Shown here piece by piece: positions 13,381-25,951 of a DNA stretch of 64,000 nucleotides (the stretch's first letter is position 1; every line of letters begins with the position of its first letter). Source of the stretch: Hyalella azteca (Eukaryota; Arthropoda; Malacostraca; Amphipoda; Hyalellidae). A program made the translations under genes and the position numbers. Under the pieces are notes generated by a model, which saw only the letters and a list, made by a program, of their open reading frames with translations, did not search any database and was not told where the DNA came from. The stretch lies in assembly GCF_000764305.2 (NCBI RefSeq), contig NW_025939545.1, forward strand, positions 1-64,000. The letters run 5' to 3'.

Positions 13381-14091
13381 ATGTGGAATAAAATGTGTGG
13401 AAATAAGGGTATTATTAAAGCAGGTCTAGATGGACTTGGCTATATAGAATACGCATCAGCGTGATCATATAGGTTTTACGGCCCTTGATCGTCCTTCAAA
13501 CAAATCCTTATTCTTGTATCAAGAGGGAGTCAAAGCTCGCTGTAGTTAACACGTTGACTACGAAGTGGTACATATGCGCACCACGAAGTGTATTTTTCCA
13601 GGACGTAGTGGTAAATATTTTAGGCTTGCCCGATAAACTGAAAAACGGCCAAGTCCCCTAACAAAAAAGGCCAAAAAGGCCTATTACTCAATATTTACTA
13701 GTATATTTGTAGGTTCCGTTGTAAATATTTTATTTCTTTTTTTCCAGTTTTTTAAATTTAATTATGAAGTAACCCTATCGTAAATTTTAGTCGGCCAACG
13801 CAATTGAAAAAAACTAAATCGCGGAATTTGTCCGGGAAAAAGACCGTCTTGCAGCCGTGTTTCATTATAGTACCAAAAATGAAATAACGGAATAAGATGA
13901 AGCAATCAGAGTCAACGTGTTAAACATTCTCTCCAGAAAAGTTCAGTGTCAAGTTCTCAATTCTGAGTTCCAAACTTTTCTGTAGACACATAAAAACTAA
14001 TCAAAGGAATGCTAAAAGTAATTCCTGGATTCCACATTACGATGAGATATTTTTACAACTATTTCATTTCAATTTACATCTATGTATTCCC
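13381..14091. other. Gene-free stretch
   Basis: After the AATAAA at 13387 the sequence is AT-rich with no frame worth reporting. Around 13572-13600 CGAAGTG occurs twice in a small imperfect repeat, and near 13640-13682 GGCC-containing motifs recur. Confidence 0.45.
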
Positions 14092-14145
<54 letters not shown>

Positions 14146-14165
14146 TATAATAATGATAGTAATAT
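14092..14165. repeat. AAT trinucleotide microsatellite
   Basis: An uninterrupted run of about 17 AAT units (14092-14143) is followed by interrupted units to about 14165. It accounts for the poly-isoleucine frame that covers it, which I do not treat as coding. Confidence 0.95.
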
Positions 14166-15638
14166 TTACTCGTGACAGTCAACACTTCAAATGGCACACT
14201 AAAACAAGACACGCACCTCAGGCGCTCATCGCAAGACAATGGCTTTGCTATGTAGTACGCACGTGAACGATACGGTTCTCTTTAAACTTGGAATCGCAGA
14301 ATCAAAAACGGCTCCAATTTAAAACCATCCCAGTATTATTATATAATATTTTTAAAAAATTTCTATCTTTTTTGCCGGGCTGCAGAAAACATTAACGAAA
14401 CATCATTGCCGTCTCCTTCTATAAGACAAGTTTTGATTTTCAGTGCTGGTATGCAAACCATTAAGTATCAGAATAGTGGATTAGTTTATGTTAATTGATT
14501 AATTCGTTAGTTTGCGTTGATTACACAGTAGATTTTACGCCCAAAGGTCTCTCAAGCCTCTTTTTCATCGCTTAATTCAAAATAGGTTGCACAATTGCTT
14601 AATTATGAAATTAAGTCACCAACAATAGTTGCTAAAATGGGTCACAAAATAATTTCCATCCCGAAAAACGCCCAAAGCCTACGTAATTTTCTCCGGCATG
14701 TACATATTACAGTAGGATTTAGATATTTGTAAACTTTCAATATTCCAAGTTGATGATCGAAAGAGTTGTATATGCACTTTAAAATCCTTATTCGTAAAAA
14801 TCGTTAATCGTAAAAAAAATATTCACTAGATCCTCGAATTTGAAATTTTCAGAAGGAATTATTGTATCTGTAAAACGGCATCTCTGATGATTTGAGTATT
14901 TTATTATTATTACTTATTACTGAGTGGGCACCTTAAGTATTATGAGGTCCAGTGATCATTTTACGCTCGAGCTGTTTTATAAGTTTAAGACTACAGTCAA
15001 GAAGGCTTCAAGCAGCGAAGTCGCTTAAGGCATTCACAATGTTTTTGTGTTTGCTTATATAATTTTTTGGCTTATGTGTACTTTAAAGTTTATTGAGCGT
15101 TGCTAATATGGAAATTTTAGCCATTTAATTTATTTGAGTCGTCTCACTGAAGTTGGCTAAAAATGTTCCTGCCTTTGCAGTTGTACATCAAAATTATTCT
15201 ATAATGAATGTCAATTACATCAATTGCGAGTAAATTTAAATTTTATGAGTTGTGACGGAATTAATTAGGACGAAATTCACGAAAAATAAAATAAAAATTG
15301 CATTCAAGTCGTAATAAAAAATCCAGCAGCGTAGTTTTCTCGCTTCGAAAATTGGCTTTTTACCCCTTTCAGTATTTACAGATTTTCCGCCTTTCAATTA
15401 AGTGTTGGGGCATGGAGAGCTTTTGATAAGCGTGGCTCTCATGCACATTCTCGCTCAAATTTCCCATCACAAAGGGAAATTTTCACACATAAAAATACTG
15501 ATAAAGAGCTTAATTCCGATCATTTCTGCCGAGATTGCTGCTCCATTGCTACTAAACGACTATCTTGTAGTTCGAAAATTACCATTACCATTAAAGCAAA
15601 ATTATAAAAAAGCATGAAGTCATTCTATATTTTTTGCC
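14166..15638. other. Gene-free stretch
   Basis: No supported feature. The open frame at 15402-15617 has ordinary AT-rich composition and no recognisable motif. Confidence 0.45.
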
Positions 15639-15799
15639 CATTTTCTCATTTATGAAAAAAATGCACTATTGTGCTTGCCATGTCCGTCTGTCCGTCCGTC
15701 CGTCCGTCTGTCGGTCCGTCCGTCCGTGACTTCACCTTTTCGTCGACGAGAAAATGTGCTCTCTGTCACTCACTGCAGTGAGTACTGAGTTATATTTTT
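15639..15799 (+). mobile_element. GTCC-core element, copy 1
   Basis: This is a member of the dispersed family best seen at 51169-51328. It has the left block CATTTTCTCATTTATG, a GTCC/GTCTG tetranucleotide microsatellite (about 15685-15727), TTCGTCGACGAGAAAATG, the palindromic CACTCACTGCAGTGAGT and the AT-rich tail ending TATATTTTT. The left subterminal inverted repeat is mutated here. Confidence 0.8.
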
Positions 15800-16371
15800 C
15801 TTATGTTTGCAAAATTATTTTTACGGTAAAGATGTCATTTATATGTCATATTGAAAACGCAGTTATTCGAATATTTTTAAGCGTGGACAGTTTCCAATTC
15901 AATCAGGCGAGACAATTCTCTGGAATTTTCAACTACCAATTATATAAATTATATCTCAAATTAAGATAAATTTCTTTAAAATCAAAACCTAAAACAAAAT
16001 TTTTAAATGAACCTTATTTACCTGCATGTTTATTCAATATCGCTAGAAAGTTACTCACAATCTAATTTCTCATCAGGGAAATAACTGGGCTTTTACTTCA
16101 TTGAAAATTGTTGCCGATCACGTACGATGTCGTCGAAAATTACTGTTTGATAATCAGTCAGTGATAATTCGCAATGACTTCCGAATTATGCTGTAATTAA
16201 CTTGCTAAAGTTATTGAGTCTTCAGTCCTGAGCCCATGCTGAAACCTTTCTATGTTCAATTTGCATCTCATAACTCATATTCTGAAATGACGTTAAAGTT
16301 TTTAATTTGATTTGAAAATGTCAAACTTTTTCCGCTCAACATGCCATCAGCGTTAATGGAACACATACGTT
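15800..16371. other. Gene-free stretch
   Basis: The open frame at 15754-15969 starts inside the preceding mobile element and runs into AT-rich sequence, so I do not call it. Nothing else is seen. Confidence 0.45.
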
Positions 16372-16668
16372 AGTAATTTAATTATTCAATAAATAATTTA
16401 AAAGACCTAGTTTCAATAAATAAATATTGGCATATCAATATTTATTTAGTACTAAATTAAAGAGATATTGAATACATTTCCATGTAGAAAAGGCAAGTTC
16501 TTCCTTAAAAAATATTTGTTGCATCAGGTTAAATGCGACAAATATGTTATAAATTTAATTATTTAATAAATATTTTCAAATACCTAGTTTCAATAATTTA
16601 ATATTAGCATATTATTATTTATTTAGTACTAAATGATTGAGATATTGAACACATTTTCATATTGAAAT
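16372..16668. repeat. Direct repeat, about 115 bp, two copies 177 bp apart
   Basis: Copy 1 (about 16372-16490) and copy 2 (about 16550-16668) share an AT-rich text including CCTAGTTTCAATAA, TTTATTTAGTACTAAAT and GAGATATTGAA.ACATTT. They are separated by about 60 bp of unique sequence. This looks like a diverged segmental duplication. Confidence 0.75.
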
Positions 16669-16895
16669 GGTTTGTGCATCCTTTGCATACCAACACGCGC
16701 ATCTTATTTCTATAAATTTAGTCTAAAAATTCCTGCACTCCTCAGCAACCAATGCACTGCCTACTAGACACCTAATTTTGTCCTGACTTATATTAGTCAT
16801 GGCCTAGTCAGGCATATGGCGCTCGCTTATGCCGCGCTTCGTGAATGCAAGCGTTCGTGGAACGCGTGGAACTCCAAGCCCAGAGTCGATGGCTT

Positions 16896-17380
16896 AACGC
16901 TTTCAAACACAGGTTTTCTTGCATGTTCTTGAACTGTGATGACTTTAAAATGTCGACATCTAAACGCTTTCAAACACAGGTTTTCCTTGCATGTTCTTGA
17001 ACTGTGATGACTTTAAAATGTCGTCATCTAAACGCTTTCAAACACAGGTTTTTCTTGCATGTTCTTGAACTGTGATGACTTTAAAATGTCGACATCTAAA
17101 CGATTTCAAACACAGGTTTTCCCTGCATGTTCTTGAACTGTGATACATTTAAAATGTCGACATTTATAGCCGTGGGACGAAGTTTCTGTAACGCTTTCAA
17201 ACACAGGTTTTCCTTGCATGTTCTTGAACTGTGATGCACTTAAAATGTCGGAATCTAAAGCCGTGGAACGAATTTTCTGTAACGCTTTCAAACACAGGTT
17301 TTCCCTGCATGTTCTTGAACTGTGATGCATTTGAAATGTCGACATCTAAAGCGTTTTAATGACGTAGAACAAAGTTTCTG
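16896..17380. repeat. Minisatellite with short (67-68 bp) and long (91-100 bp) unit forms
   Basis: Six units start at 16896, 16963, 17031, 17099, 17190 and 17281. All contain AACGCTTTCAAACACAGG, TTTTCNTTGCATGTTCTTGA and ACTGTGATGNNTTNAAATGTC. Units 1-3 are 67-68 bp. Units 4 and 5 are 91 bp and unit 6 about 100 bp, because they add a segment containing GCCGTGGNACGAA and TTTCTGT. The long minus-strand frame across it is an artefact of the repeat. Confidence 0.95.
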
Positions 17381-20300
17381 TTTTTCTTCCATTATAGTTA
17401 CCTTTCACGATGTTTTCTGCTAATGAGGATCAACTAAGTTCAAGGCAGCGATATTTTCCCGGGCAGGGTAGATAAATTTTTCGTGATCTATTTACAAAAG
17501 CCTGCTTGAAAATTGCTTTAGGCGCTAAGTATAGCATGCAGCACTTTCCGGATAATTAATAATTCTTGAATGAGTTCACTTTCACTTACATCTTTCCTTA
17601 TTTTTTCAACCAATGTCGCAAATGACCAGTGACGGATTTATCAAATTTATTAGTAACTTAAGCTGACACATTATATTTATAATTGCTAAGCGATATTCAC
17701 AGTTCAGTGAATCAGCCTAAACAGTAGAAAATATTCACAGTAGAGAGCTATTCACAAAATAAATTCCATTACACTGATGAATAACACCACGCATCTAAAT
17801 TAATGCCAGTAATATCATGAAGATTTATACTTTTGTTTCTTTACGACAATAACTGTTCGTGAGGCCTTGTTCTTACATTTAAAAAAATTCTACAAAACTG
17901 TTCCTACATTTCTCATGTTGGGCGTTCGCCTCAATATGCAGATGACTAATTCTAGCAATTAGAGTCCTTGTTTAAGCATGCATACTAGCTGTTTATAGCG
18001 TGCAATATTTCATCTATCATTGCTACCATGCCATTATTTTTTTCTGCCGATGACTCTGATTTAAATACTGAATAGACGATTAAATTACCTGGGTATTTGC
18101 GATGGCTTCACTGCGAGTAATGCTCGCCATGTTAGCAGGACTTCATTAAGATCTTTACAACTTAAATAAACTCATACATTTTAAATGCTCATGCTTGCCG
18201 CAGTGAGCATCTCTATTATGAACTTCCCTGCTATTTTCTTGCGTGTTTTTCCATCTCTTTTGATCAAGCTTCTGCAGATGCTATAGATGAGTAAATGCCT
18301 TTGCACATAATCATTTGATCTCTTAAAATTTCGATAAGGTATAATTGATGAGCAAAGTTGTATATATTGATTGAAATTGATTAATACTAAATGAAAATTT
18401 GACAAATACTGAATTTCTTAGATATCATAGCTGGAGGTGGCTCAATACTAAGTGTATATATGGACATGAATACTGTCGCTTGAATCCACTCATTCGATTC
18501 ACCCACAACCATGCAATGTTTGGCAATAATAACATTCAATACTTGCATATATTTCTAGATATTTTGTATAAATTATATTTTTATGCAAGCAGTTTAAATA
18601 GTTTTAAATTATATCGTATTGTCCTACACGCTCAAACCCAATGGCTCTCTTATATTGTGTACGAGTTGCCGATAGAAGCAATTGCCGGAGCTGTGCTGCT
18701 TTGCATACCTGCATGACTTAATCTGGCTAATTTGAATAAAGGAATATCAATGATAATACAATATGCTGTTGCGCTCTTGGCAACTTGTGCTCGACGAGAG
18801 CTTATTTATAAGGTCTTAGCTTTAGCCTTCATAGTAAATCATGAATGAGCATGTACGCTTCAAGGTTCATTCATTTGCTAGATGTAACTTTTGAAAAAGG
18901 AAAATTCATCAAACATTTCAGCTATCGTAATCTATCGAAATCTAATCGATATAAATTTTTTCGGTTTGACACTTGTAAACATGATTATTATAAATATTCT
19001 CTTATTAATAATGATCCTTTTTTAATATTTTATCCCTATATGTGATAATATCACAATTCATAAATTTTGCATTAATTTTGAGTATCAGATTCAACAAATA
19101 AATAATGATTTGACGAACACAGACTACCGTTTTTTTCCATATTTGACTCTCCAGTTACCGTTTCATCCAGTTACCATTATTAACTGCGCTTGTTTTTATT
19201 TTCAATCGGGTATTTGTTCACTAGCCTACATTTGATTGGTACCAATGGGCAAATTAAGGTGAAATTTTATTTTGCTGGAACTATAAGAAGTAGACTTCAA
19301 TAGCATGAAAATCATCAAAACAGTGATTCAAAAATAGCATGAAATAGATAGCTTGAAATCATCAAAACTTTTCATTATTTAGAAAGGAAAATTAAAAAAC
19401 TCCCGCAGTTGTCACCTCCTCCCTAAGTCCGTACGCTTTGAATTACTGCAATTCTCAGTATTGGTCTGTTGCTTAGTAATCGTGCCCATTCATTCTGTCT
19501 TATAACTTTTAAAAAAGTTATTTGACATGAGCCTCTGTGCACGTTAATTCATGAACGTTGTAAATTCCTTAGATGTTTCTTATGTTTCCTCGAGTTTATG
19601 AACCTAGTCTTGTGCCTCTTGGTATTTAATACGATGCTTCACCCTATAAGCTATTATTCGCCTTTTAACGAGAAGCTCTGGCATGTCCTATAGTGTAGCA
19701 TTTATTATAAGCTGCGAGCTAAATATCGAATCGCACGACTGTTCGACTCTCTCGTATATAGGATTCCTCGACCGCGTACTGGGTATTGTACAACATGAAA
19801 ATTAGTCAATAACTAGACCATCATTTTCCTTCTTCGTTGGATTGATAGGTGCACAACTACTTGCTCGAACAGCGTCATTCATCTCCGGGTTGGGAATACC
19901 CTTTACTTTAATGCACTTTGATATTTTTTTATGTAAGTCTTTAGAAAATATAACTTTTATCGATTGATGTTGACTATAATTCGATGCAATCACCCCTGGC
20001 CTTGGGCGTAAAAGGTAACCGATAATATTCGTAACTGCGGACAGTATTTATTTTTACTATGTGTAGTTTTCAACCGCGTTGGAACCTCTAATATTCAAAT
20101 ACATTTTTCATGTTTTCTGCATTACATCCCCTGTTAAAAAATTCCAAGCATCGTGGAATCATGCATTTTCTGTATGATAAGAAATTTACGATATATATAA
20201 AATATAAAAAATATACAGGAGGTTCTAAATCGTACCAGGTTATCTCGTCAACTTCAGGTAAGAATGTCTGAGTGTCTAACGTAATAATACTGAAGAAAAA

Positions 20301-20518
20301 CAGTAATTTTTTGGTTTTGCACTATATTGCGCTTCTAACCCAGAAAACCCACAATAATTTGAATGAAAGCAATGATTTTTTGCTGACTGATGGAACATTA
20401 ATTTGAATGATGATCATTCGGTCAAATGATATTTTTGCAGCATTTAATTTCCACCGAATCGTTATGGAAGAAACTAGAAGTTGCGAGTCGCGTCACCAGA
20501 AGACAGCCCAGCTCGCAC
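17381..20518. other. Gene-free stretch
   Basis: No gene or element is supported. A short repeat of TAGCATGAAA and ATCATCAAAA occurs at about 19299-19370. A lone consensus splice donor (CAGGTAAGA) is at 20256-20264 with no convincing exon upstream. The open frame at 18399-18716 (105 codons) is AT-rich and unlike any family I know. Confidence 0.45.
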
Positions 20519-20595
20519 CTGAACCAGTCAGGCCCGCGTGCGGCATTCGTCTTGGTTGTCATGGCCGCATGATGGAGCGCCGAGACATAGCTTCG
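20519..20595 (-). CDS. Possible internal exon, unknown product
   Basis: On the minus strand an acceptor-like CTCATTACAG precedes 20595 and a donor GGTTCAG|GTGCGAG follows 20519. The 77 bp between them are open in one frame (25 codons plus two bases), and the GC content is well above background. The plus strand of the same interval is also open as part of a frame reading 20407-20601, so strand is uncertain. The peptide is too short to recognise. A CpG-rich non-coding patch would explain the data as well. Confidence 0.18.
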
Positions 20596-20921
20596 CTGTA
20601 ATGAGATTATGCTCTCTTGCTCTCATCATAAAAAATTAGATTGAATTATTATTTTTAATCAGGACAGGAGTTTATATGGGTAAATCCAACTTGAATTTGA
20701 TTTTTTCTACATGCTACCCAAACCCTCACTTACAATACTGTGTCTGACCATGTTGTTTATCTGAACCTAATATGTAATACAATTATGAGGTTAATATATA
20801 CGCATTATTCGTATACATGCAAGTGTGGCAGAATTGTATCTACCAATATAATTATTCGAAATGATTTCATCTGTTGACTCTCATTTTCCTTTTGGTCCCA
20901 GATGGATTGAAAGTGTACTAA

Positions 20922-20957
20922 TATTCTATTACTGCAGAGTGAAGCAGTAATAGAATA
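20922..20957. repeat. Perfect 14-bp hairpin
   Basis: TATTCTATTACTGC (20922-20935) and GCAGTAATAGAATA (20944-20957) are exact reverse complements separated by 8 bases. No terminator or gene context is evident. Confidence 0.85.
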
Positions 20958-23900
20958 ATGTATTTAATTAATTTTTATACAGCCTTAATTTTCCCGCATC
21001 AGGCTGACAGAAAGGAACACTGAAATGAGTAGGGCTTTGTGAATGTATTTTTATTCAATTATATTAACGGACAATTCTATGAATTATGCTTTTAAGCCGT
21101 CAAGTTCAAGTAAACTAACATAAAATTCCGACATAAAATACAATCATTGTATTTGCTTATGAAAATAACATTTGAGCTTGTCGTACTAAAATATTTTTCA
21201 TGATAAGTAATCCTATGAGTAAAAAATTTTGAATACTGCCGTTATCCTTTTAGCACAAAACGAGTTTTAATAGGGCCGAAACAACCGACGTTTTTGTAGG
21301 GATTGATGTTGATTTTCTTTTTAATACGGCATCCGGTTGACATACTGTACATTATTTATTTCATTTGTATTATAATACAGTATTAAACATGCAGCATCAT
21401 ATGGCGTCATTTTGATTATTTAAAGCCAGCGCTTTATTAATGTTCTACACAAATGCCTAATGAAGTCATGTGAAATTTGAACTCACAATAAGTAAGTCGT
21501 AGCCGAATCTGACGAGCATTTGTTGGTTGATCCTATTATAAATCATTGTTTGATTTTTCATGACAATTGATTAGTAAATTCATTCAGAAGAACTCGCTGC
21601 TCTAGCGAGTTGGCATCTCCTCTTGTCGAGTTATTCCTTCTATTTTAGTTTTTATTTCTCCGATGATTCAATCCTCTGCCTTCAATTCTGCGCTCAAGGC
21701 TCTGATAATCAAATGGGGAGAAATTTGACGTGAAGTGCAAATATTTAATGTGCCCGCACTCATCGACAAAAGTACTGAAGTTTAAAAGCGTCATCCACCA
21801 ATGCGGAATGCAATTGGCTAATAACATGAGAATTTTTCTAGGAATTTAAAAGCAAAGAATTTTTTCTCTGCTTGAAGTCGATTTAGACATGTCAACAATT
21901 AGTCTAACGGCTGAGAAATGTCCGCTGTTCACATAAAAAATTATATAATTAAATAAAATACTCTCATGTTTAAGGAATCATTCAGAATCTTATGAACGTT
22001 TTTCAGTAATATTAATTTTTTTATGGCAAATTAATCTTTAAAACGTAATATGAGAGCATTTTGGATAGAAATCTCTTTTGTATTGCAATCTAACAGACTT
22101 ACTTATTCCTTATATTATCTTAACGTGCGTTAGGATAATATTAGGATGCTAACAAATCTTTGTATTTTTTAGGTTTGTTTGCTTCAATAGACTAAATAAT
22201 TTAATAAATCACACCATTATTTTATCTTAATTTGAGCCATATGTTATTCGAACGTCGAAGTTAACTTTCAATTATCAGCTAACGTGGCAGTTCTTCGAAA
22301 ATCCTCGCCTAAACCACAATATTATGCACGCGGTGTTCTAAAATTACTTCATTCAGCAATTATATCAATTTCTTGTATCAATTGCATTAGACAATAACTA
22401 CGCAGCTGCTATCATAACCTCGATTTGATCAAATGACCAGCAAGGAATCGCAACCCTGGAATTTGGCTATCATTGATTATCCTAGGCTGCACGGGGGCTC
22501 AGCAAGTTTCTTCCAGGCAAATTCCCATAAGTTAAGATAGTTTCTTTGCAATAAAGACGTCTCTTTATGCCCCAGCAACGCCTTTTGCAGAACGATAATG
22601 ACTACAATAAAAGCTCTTGCCCTGAGCGGTTCGAATTGCTCCTTCACTTATTGCGCGTACAACTGATATAGGAAATGCTGTATGTCGAGCACGCATGAAG
22701 TGGTCTGCTATTGGACAGCATGACGCGCGTTGCTAATGCCAAATATGCTCCTGCCGAGGCACGATTTTTTTTACCTTCGAGGATATGAACGTTCACTATA
22801 TAGCGACCTTATGGTATAAAACACGACTATAACACCGGTGATTTCTTACATTGATATTTTGACATAATTTTTAATTTGTCGTGGCGGTTGGCCGCGGATA
22901 GAACTAAAGTTATTCACGAGTACGTTCGTTGTTGAATTTTTTATTCATTTGTTGTAAATTTCATTGCATCTAAGGGACCTTGCGCGGTATCAGGCCTATG
23001 TTTGATGGTGCCGCATGTCGATTCATCCTCTACGTTGTGAAGATACTGTAAATTCAATTATGATTCATTTATTAAACTAAACTTGAAGACCTTTGCTTTT
23101 AAGCTTGGCTACTCAGACATAGAAGTGCCAAAGCTAGTCACAAAAGCAGTATTCGATTTATGATTAAGATTAACCCCGTCATTACAGTATATGCAATTGT
23201 ATGAGAAAAAAATGAGTCTTCGGTCGAATCGTCTAATGAGACGCCAATACCTGACTGTGCGTAGCGCATCAATTTCTTTTAATGCTCATTGGTGGAAAGA
23301 ATTGAATTCCACGAGCAGTCCGGTACTCCGCAGGCTCCGTCTGACTGATTCTTTCTCTTCTCGTGCCTTGAAGATGAACGCATAGGCAAAAATATCAATT
23401 TGTCTGCTTGAATTAATCTTGACTGTAATTTTCGTGCCGTATTTATTGCTAGGAACGTTGGAAATAGATTTTTGAGGTGCTCACTGGAACAACTCAAGGC
23501 GGTGAAATTCACGAGCAATGCTGATTTACATCATCACTATGAAGTGCATTGCGCTTTTAAAATAAGGGAATTCAGTGTAACCAATGCAATACAAATTATT
23601 TAAGCGTGTTCGAAGTAGGTTTGCCGAATCCTTCATTTTCATACGCAAAAAAATCATCAGAGTAAATTTGACTCAAATTTAGCATGCATAATGCAACGAC
23701 TGAACAATGAACATGTGAAAGAAAGCTTTTATTTTCATGCTTATGTGCAAATCTAAAATGCATCCATTTACCGCTGTAAAATATTGATATTTGCAGAAAC
23801 AAATTTTAAGATGAGAAGAGAATGAAAAATCTTATATTCAAAATTAATATGTTATTTATTCGTGGCTAATGTAAATATATCCCTTGTAATAATTTTTGTT

Positions 23901-24171
23901 CATTTCAACCCCATTTTTTAACAGGGACTCAATTGATTATAGATTGATTGATTATAGGGAATTGATTATATTGAATTGATTATAGGGACGTGTATTATAG
24001 ATGACCTATTGAAGTGTGGGCTTCACGGATACTTTTAACGGAATTTAGCCGAGATGAAACCCACATGCGTTTTGAACAGACGATTTGTGAGCTACTTAAT
24101 TATGCTGATATCTGTTAATCTAACTTTACTTATAAGCCCAGGCTTTTGAATTTATGAGCCCAAGGTTTTGA
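20958..24171. other. Mostly featureless stretch with a mixed-GC patch
   Basis: Positions 22580-22860 are GC-richer and include a TATA-like GGTATAAAAC at 22813-22822, but I could not attach a coding exon. Positions 23930-23990 carry four loose copies of AATTGATTATAGGGA. No other feature is supported. Confidence 0.4.
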
Positions 24172-24519
24172 ATGGGGCGCGCGAGATCAAAGGTCACATA
24201 TTTGAATCACGTCGTATTCACTCATACGTGTTTCATAGCGGCCCTGGCTTGTTCCGGAGTTAATGGAAATTTTATGGCATTTGGAAGGGGCCCTAAAATA
24301 AAGGAAAACCCGAACAAAACCGGCAACAACAACTTCAAAAAAGTCCGGAAGGGAAATCCAAACCTCAATAATCAACCAAAATCCAACAAGAACTCCTAAC
24401 GGTGAAATTGAAAAAAATAATAAAAACCGAAGTAGGCCAAATTTGAAACAATCAAGCCCAAAGAAATTTAAAAGGCCCCAGAAAAATGGAGGGTCTTCGC
24501 TGGACTCTAGTTCTGTGTA
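24172..24519 (+). pseudogene. Coding-like K/N-rich segment with a probable frameshift
   Basis: A frame is open from an ATG at 24172 to a TAA at 24397. A second ATG in good context (TTTTATGGC) lies at 24274 in the same frame. From there the codons are unusually GC-ending for this region and encode a basic, asparagine- and lysine-rich tail. After the TAA a similar composition continues to 24519 in a different frame, ending GSSLDSSSV before a TAA. Treating the stop as the result of a one-base change would join the two halves into one low-complexity basic peptide. A splice-donor-like GTGTAAGAA lies at the end. I do not recognise it. A decayed exon or retrocopy of a basic, possibly nuclear, protein is a guess; chance remains possible. 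Confidence 0.25.
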
Positions 24520-25843
24520 AGAATATAATTTTATTTAAAATCATTGTTGCGAAATAGAATTCACACACGATGTTTTACTCATGAGTAATTCATTGAATGA
24601 GGCAGTATGGTGTCCTTAATTAATACTGCTCCCGATGTTCATTCATCAAATAGGACTGATTTATTTGATAAAAAGATTTCTCGACTGTTCCTAACTAAAC
24701 ACATGCTAACTAAGCTACGATATTCATTGATTATTTCGTCGATTTGTTATCTCAAATTGTAATTGCTTTTTATGTGTACTGTGGGATATAGACAATTCCA
24801 ATCGTATTTTCTGACATCGGATAGCCAATCACGGTCCTGGACTAGAGTAATCTGAACATGTTCACTATCATTGATCATTGATTAAGTGTTGTATTATGAT
24901 CACCACAGGGCAATTAGTGGCGTAGCTGCTGGCCAATAGCCAGGCCTTATATAGTTGGCCGGTGCACTATAATTGTTCATGGTTAATACTAAATTAAAAG
25001 TTTTTCTGGCCGCCACTACAGTGGCCTGTGAACTTTGTACGGAACAACAAGCATGCGAGGTTTTTTCCAGTAAAAAAAATGATATGTGGAGCACGCGATG
25101 GATGAGCGATGGGAACTGCACACATGGTCGTAACGCGGTCGAATTAATTATTTACGTTGCGGAGGCGAAGTGTTCAATTAATCTGCGTATATAATTATGC
25201 TATTGAATAACCAGCGGTCGCAGGTTGGGATCGGAGGCGCTACGCATTAGCTTCGCTGTCGTTCATGGACGACAACACAGTCTAACGCAGGAGGTGCATC
25301 TTTTTATTTCGCAAATGAAATAAATAAAAAATATTATCGTTGTAATCGACCATGAACTACTGAAGTGGATAACAAAATTGTATTCGATTGTATATTCATA
25401 TTCCTTATGAAATTACAAGTAACAATCTGCAACTGGATGATGTACGGAGGGTACGAAGATGAAAGCCTCGATCGATGTGCTCGGCCGAGGATTATGCTCC
25501 GTTCATGATCGCGATGTGCATGAGTGATGTGCGGAATATGTTTCCATGGTGCATTCGGCACCTGGGTGCATAGTTCTTGAATCTAAATAATATATGAAAA
25601 ATTTAGTAACATACGAAATTAGGAGCTCCGTCACTCAGAACTCTGAGGAAGCGACTACTCATTGCATGGAGAGGAACTTATACATTGATTTAGCTGCAAC
25701 GCAGTGTTTTACCAGTGAAATTTTGACCGCTTGAAACATTTACTGCAAACTTCACGCAAAACTGCAGACAAATTTCGTCAACACACGAGACGGCCATTTC
25801 AGTTCTTGAGCGTGAACCGATCTTATGTTACTCGGACATAGGG
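24520..25843. other. No supported feature
   Basis: A frame from the ATG at 24979 to 25194 has a hydrophobic N-terminus and five cysteines, but a frame of similar length is open on the opposite strand and there is no promoter at a workable distance. I leave it uncalled. Nothing else is seen. Confidence 0.4.
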
Positions 25844-25951
25844 TCTATTACTTGAGACCCTCTCAATCTATTACTTGTCTATCAATGCCTATTACTTGAG
25901 CCCCTCTCAATCTATTACTGGTAAATCAATCTCTATTACTTGACACCCTGT
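25844..25951. repeat. 44-bp tandem repeat, about 2.4 units
   Basis: ATTACTTGA begins at 25847, 25891 and 25935, exactly 44 bp apart, with CCCTCTCAATCTATTACT between. Sub-repetition of CTATTACTTG inside the unit suggests it grew from a shorter motif of about 22 bp. Confidence 0.85.

Noticed and set aside
14009..14266. Open frame with a poly-isoleucine run
   Set aside because: The frame is created by the AAT microsatellite.
17106..17345. Minus-strand frame with internally repeated peptide
   Set aside because: It is a read-through of the 91-bp minisatellite. The repetition is at DNA level and other units break the frame.
22621..22645. GCGGTTCGAATTGCTCC, resembling a tRNA T-arm or B box
   Set aside because: No A box, acceptor stem or cloverleaf could be found around it.
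22813..22850. TATA-like GGTATAAAAC in a GC-richer patch
   Set aside because: No plausible first exon or donor could be linked to it.
24979..25194. Possible small secreted cysteine-containing peptide
   Set aside because: The hydrophobic start and five cysteines are suggestive, but an equally long frame is open on the opposite strand and the only TATA-like motif is too close to the ATG.
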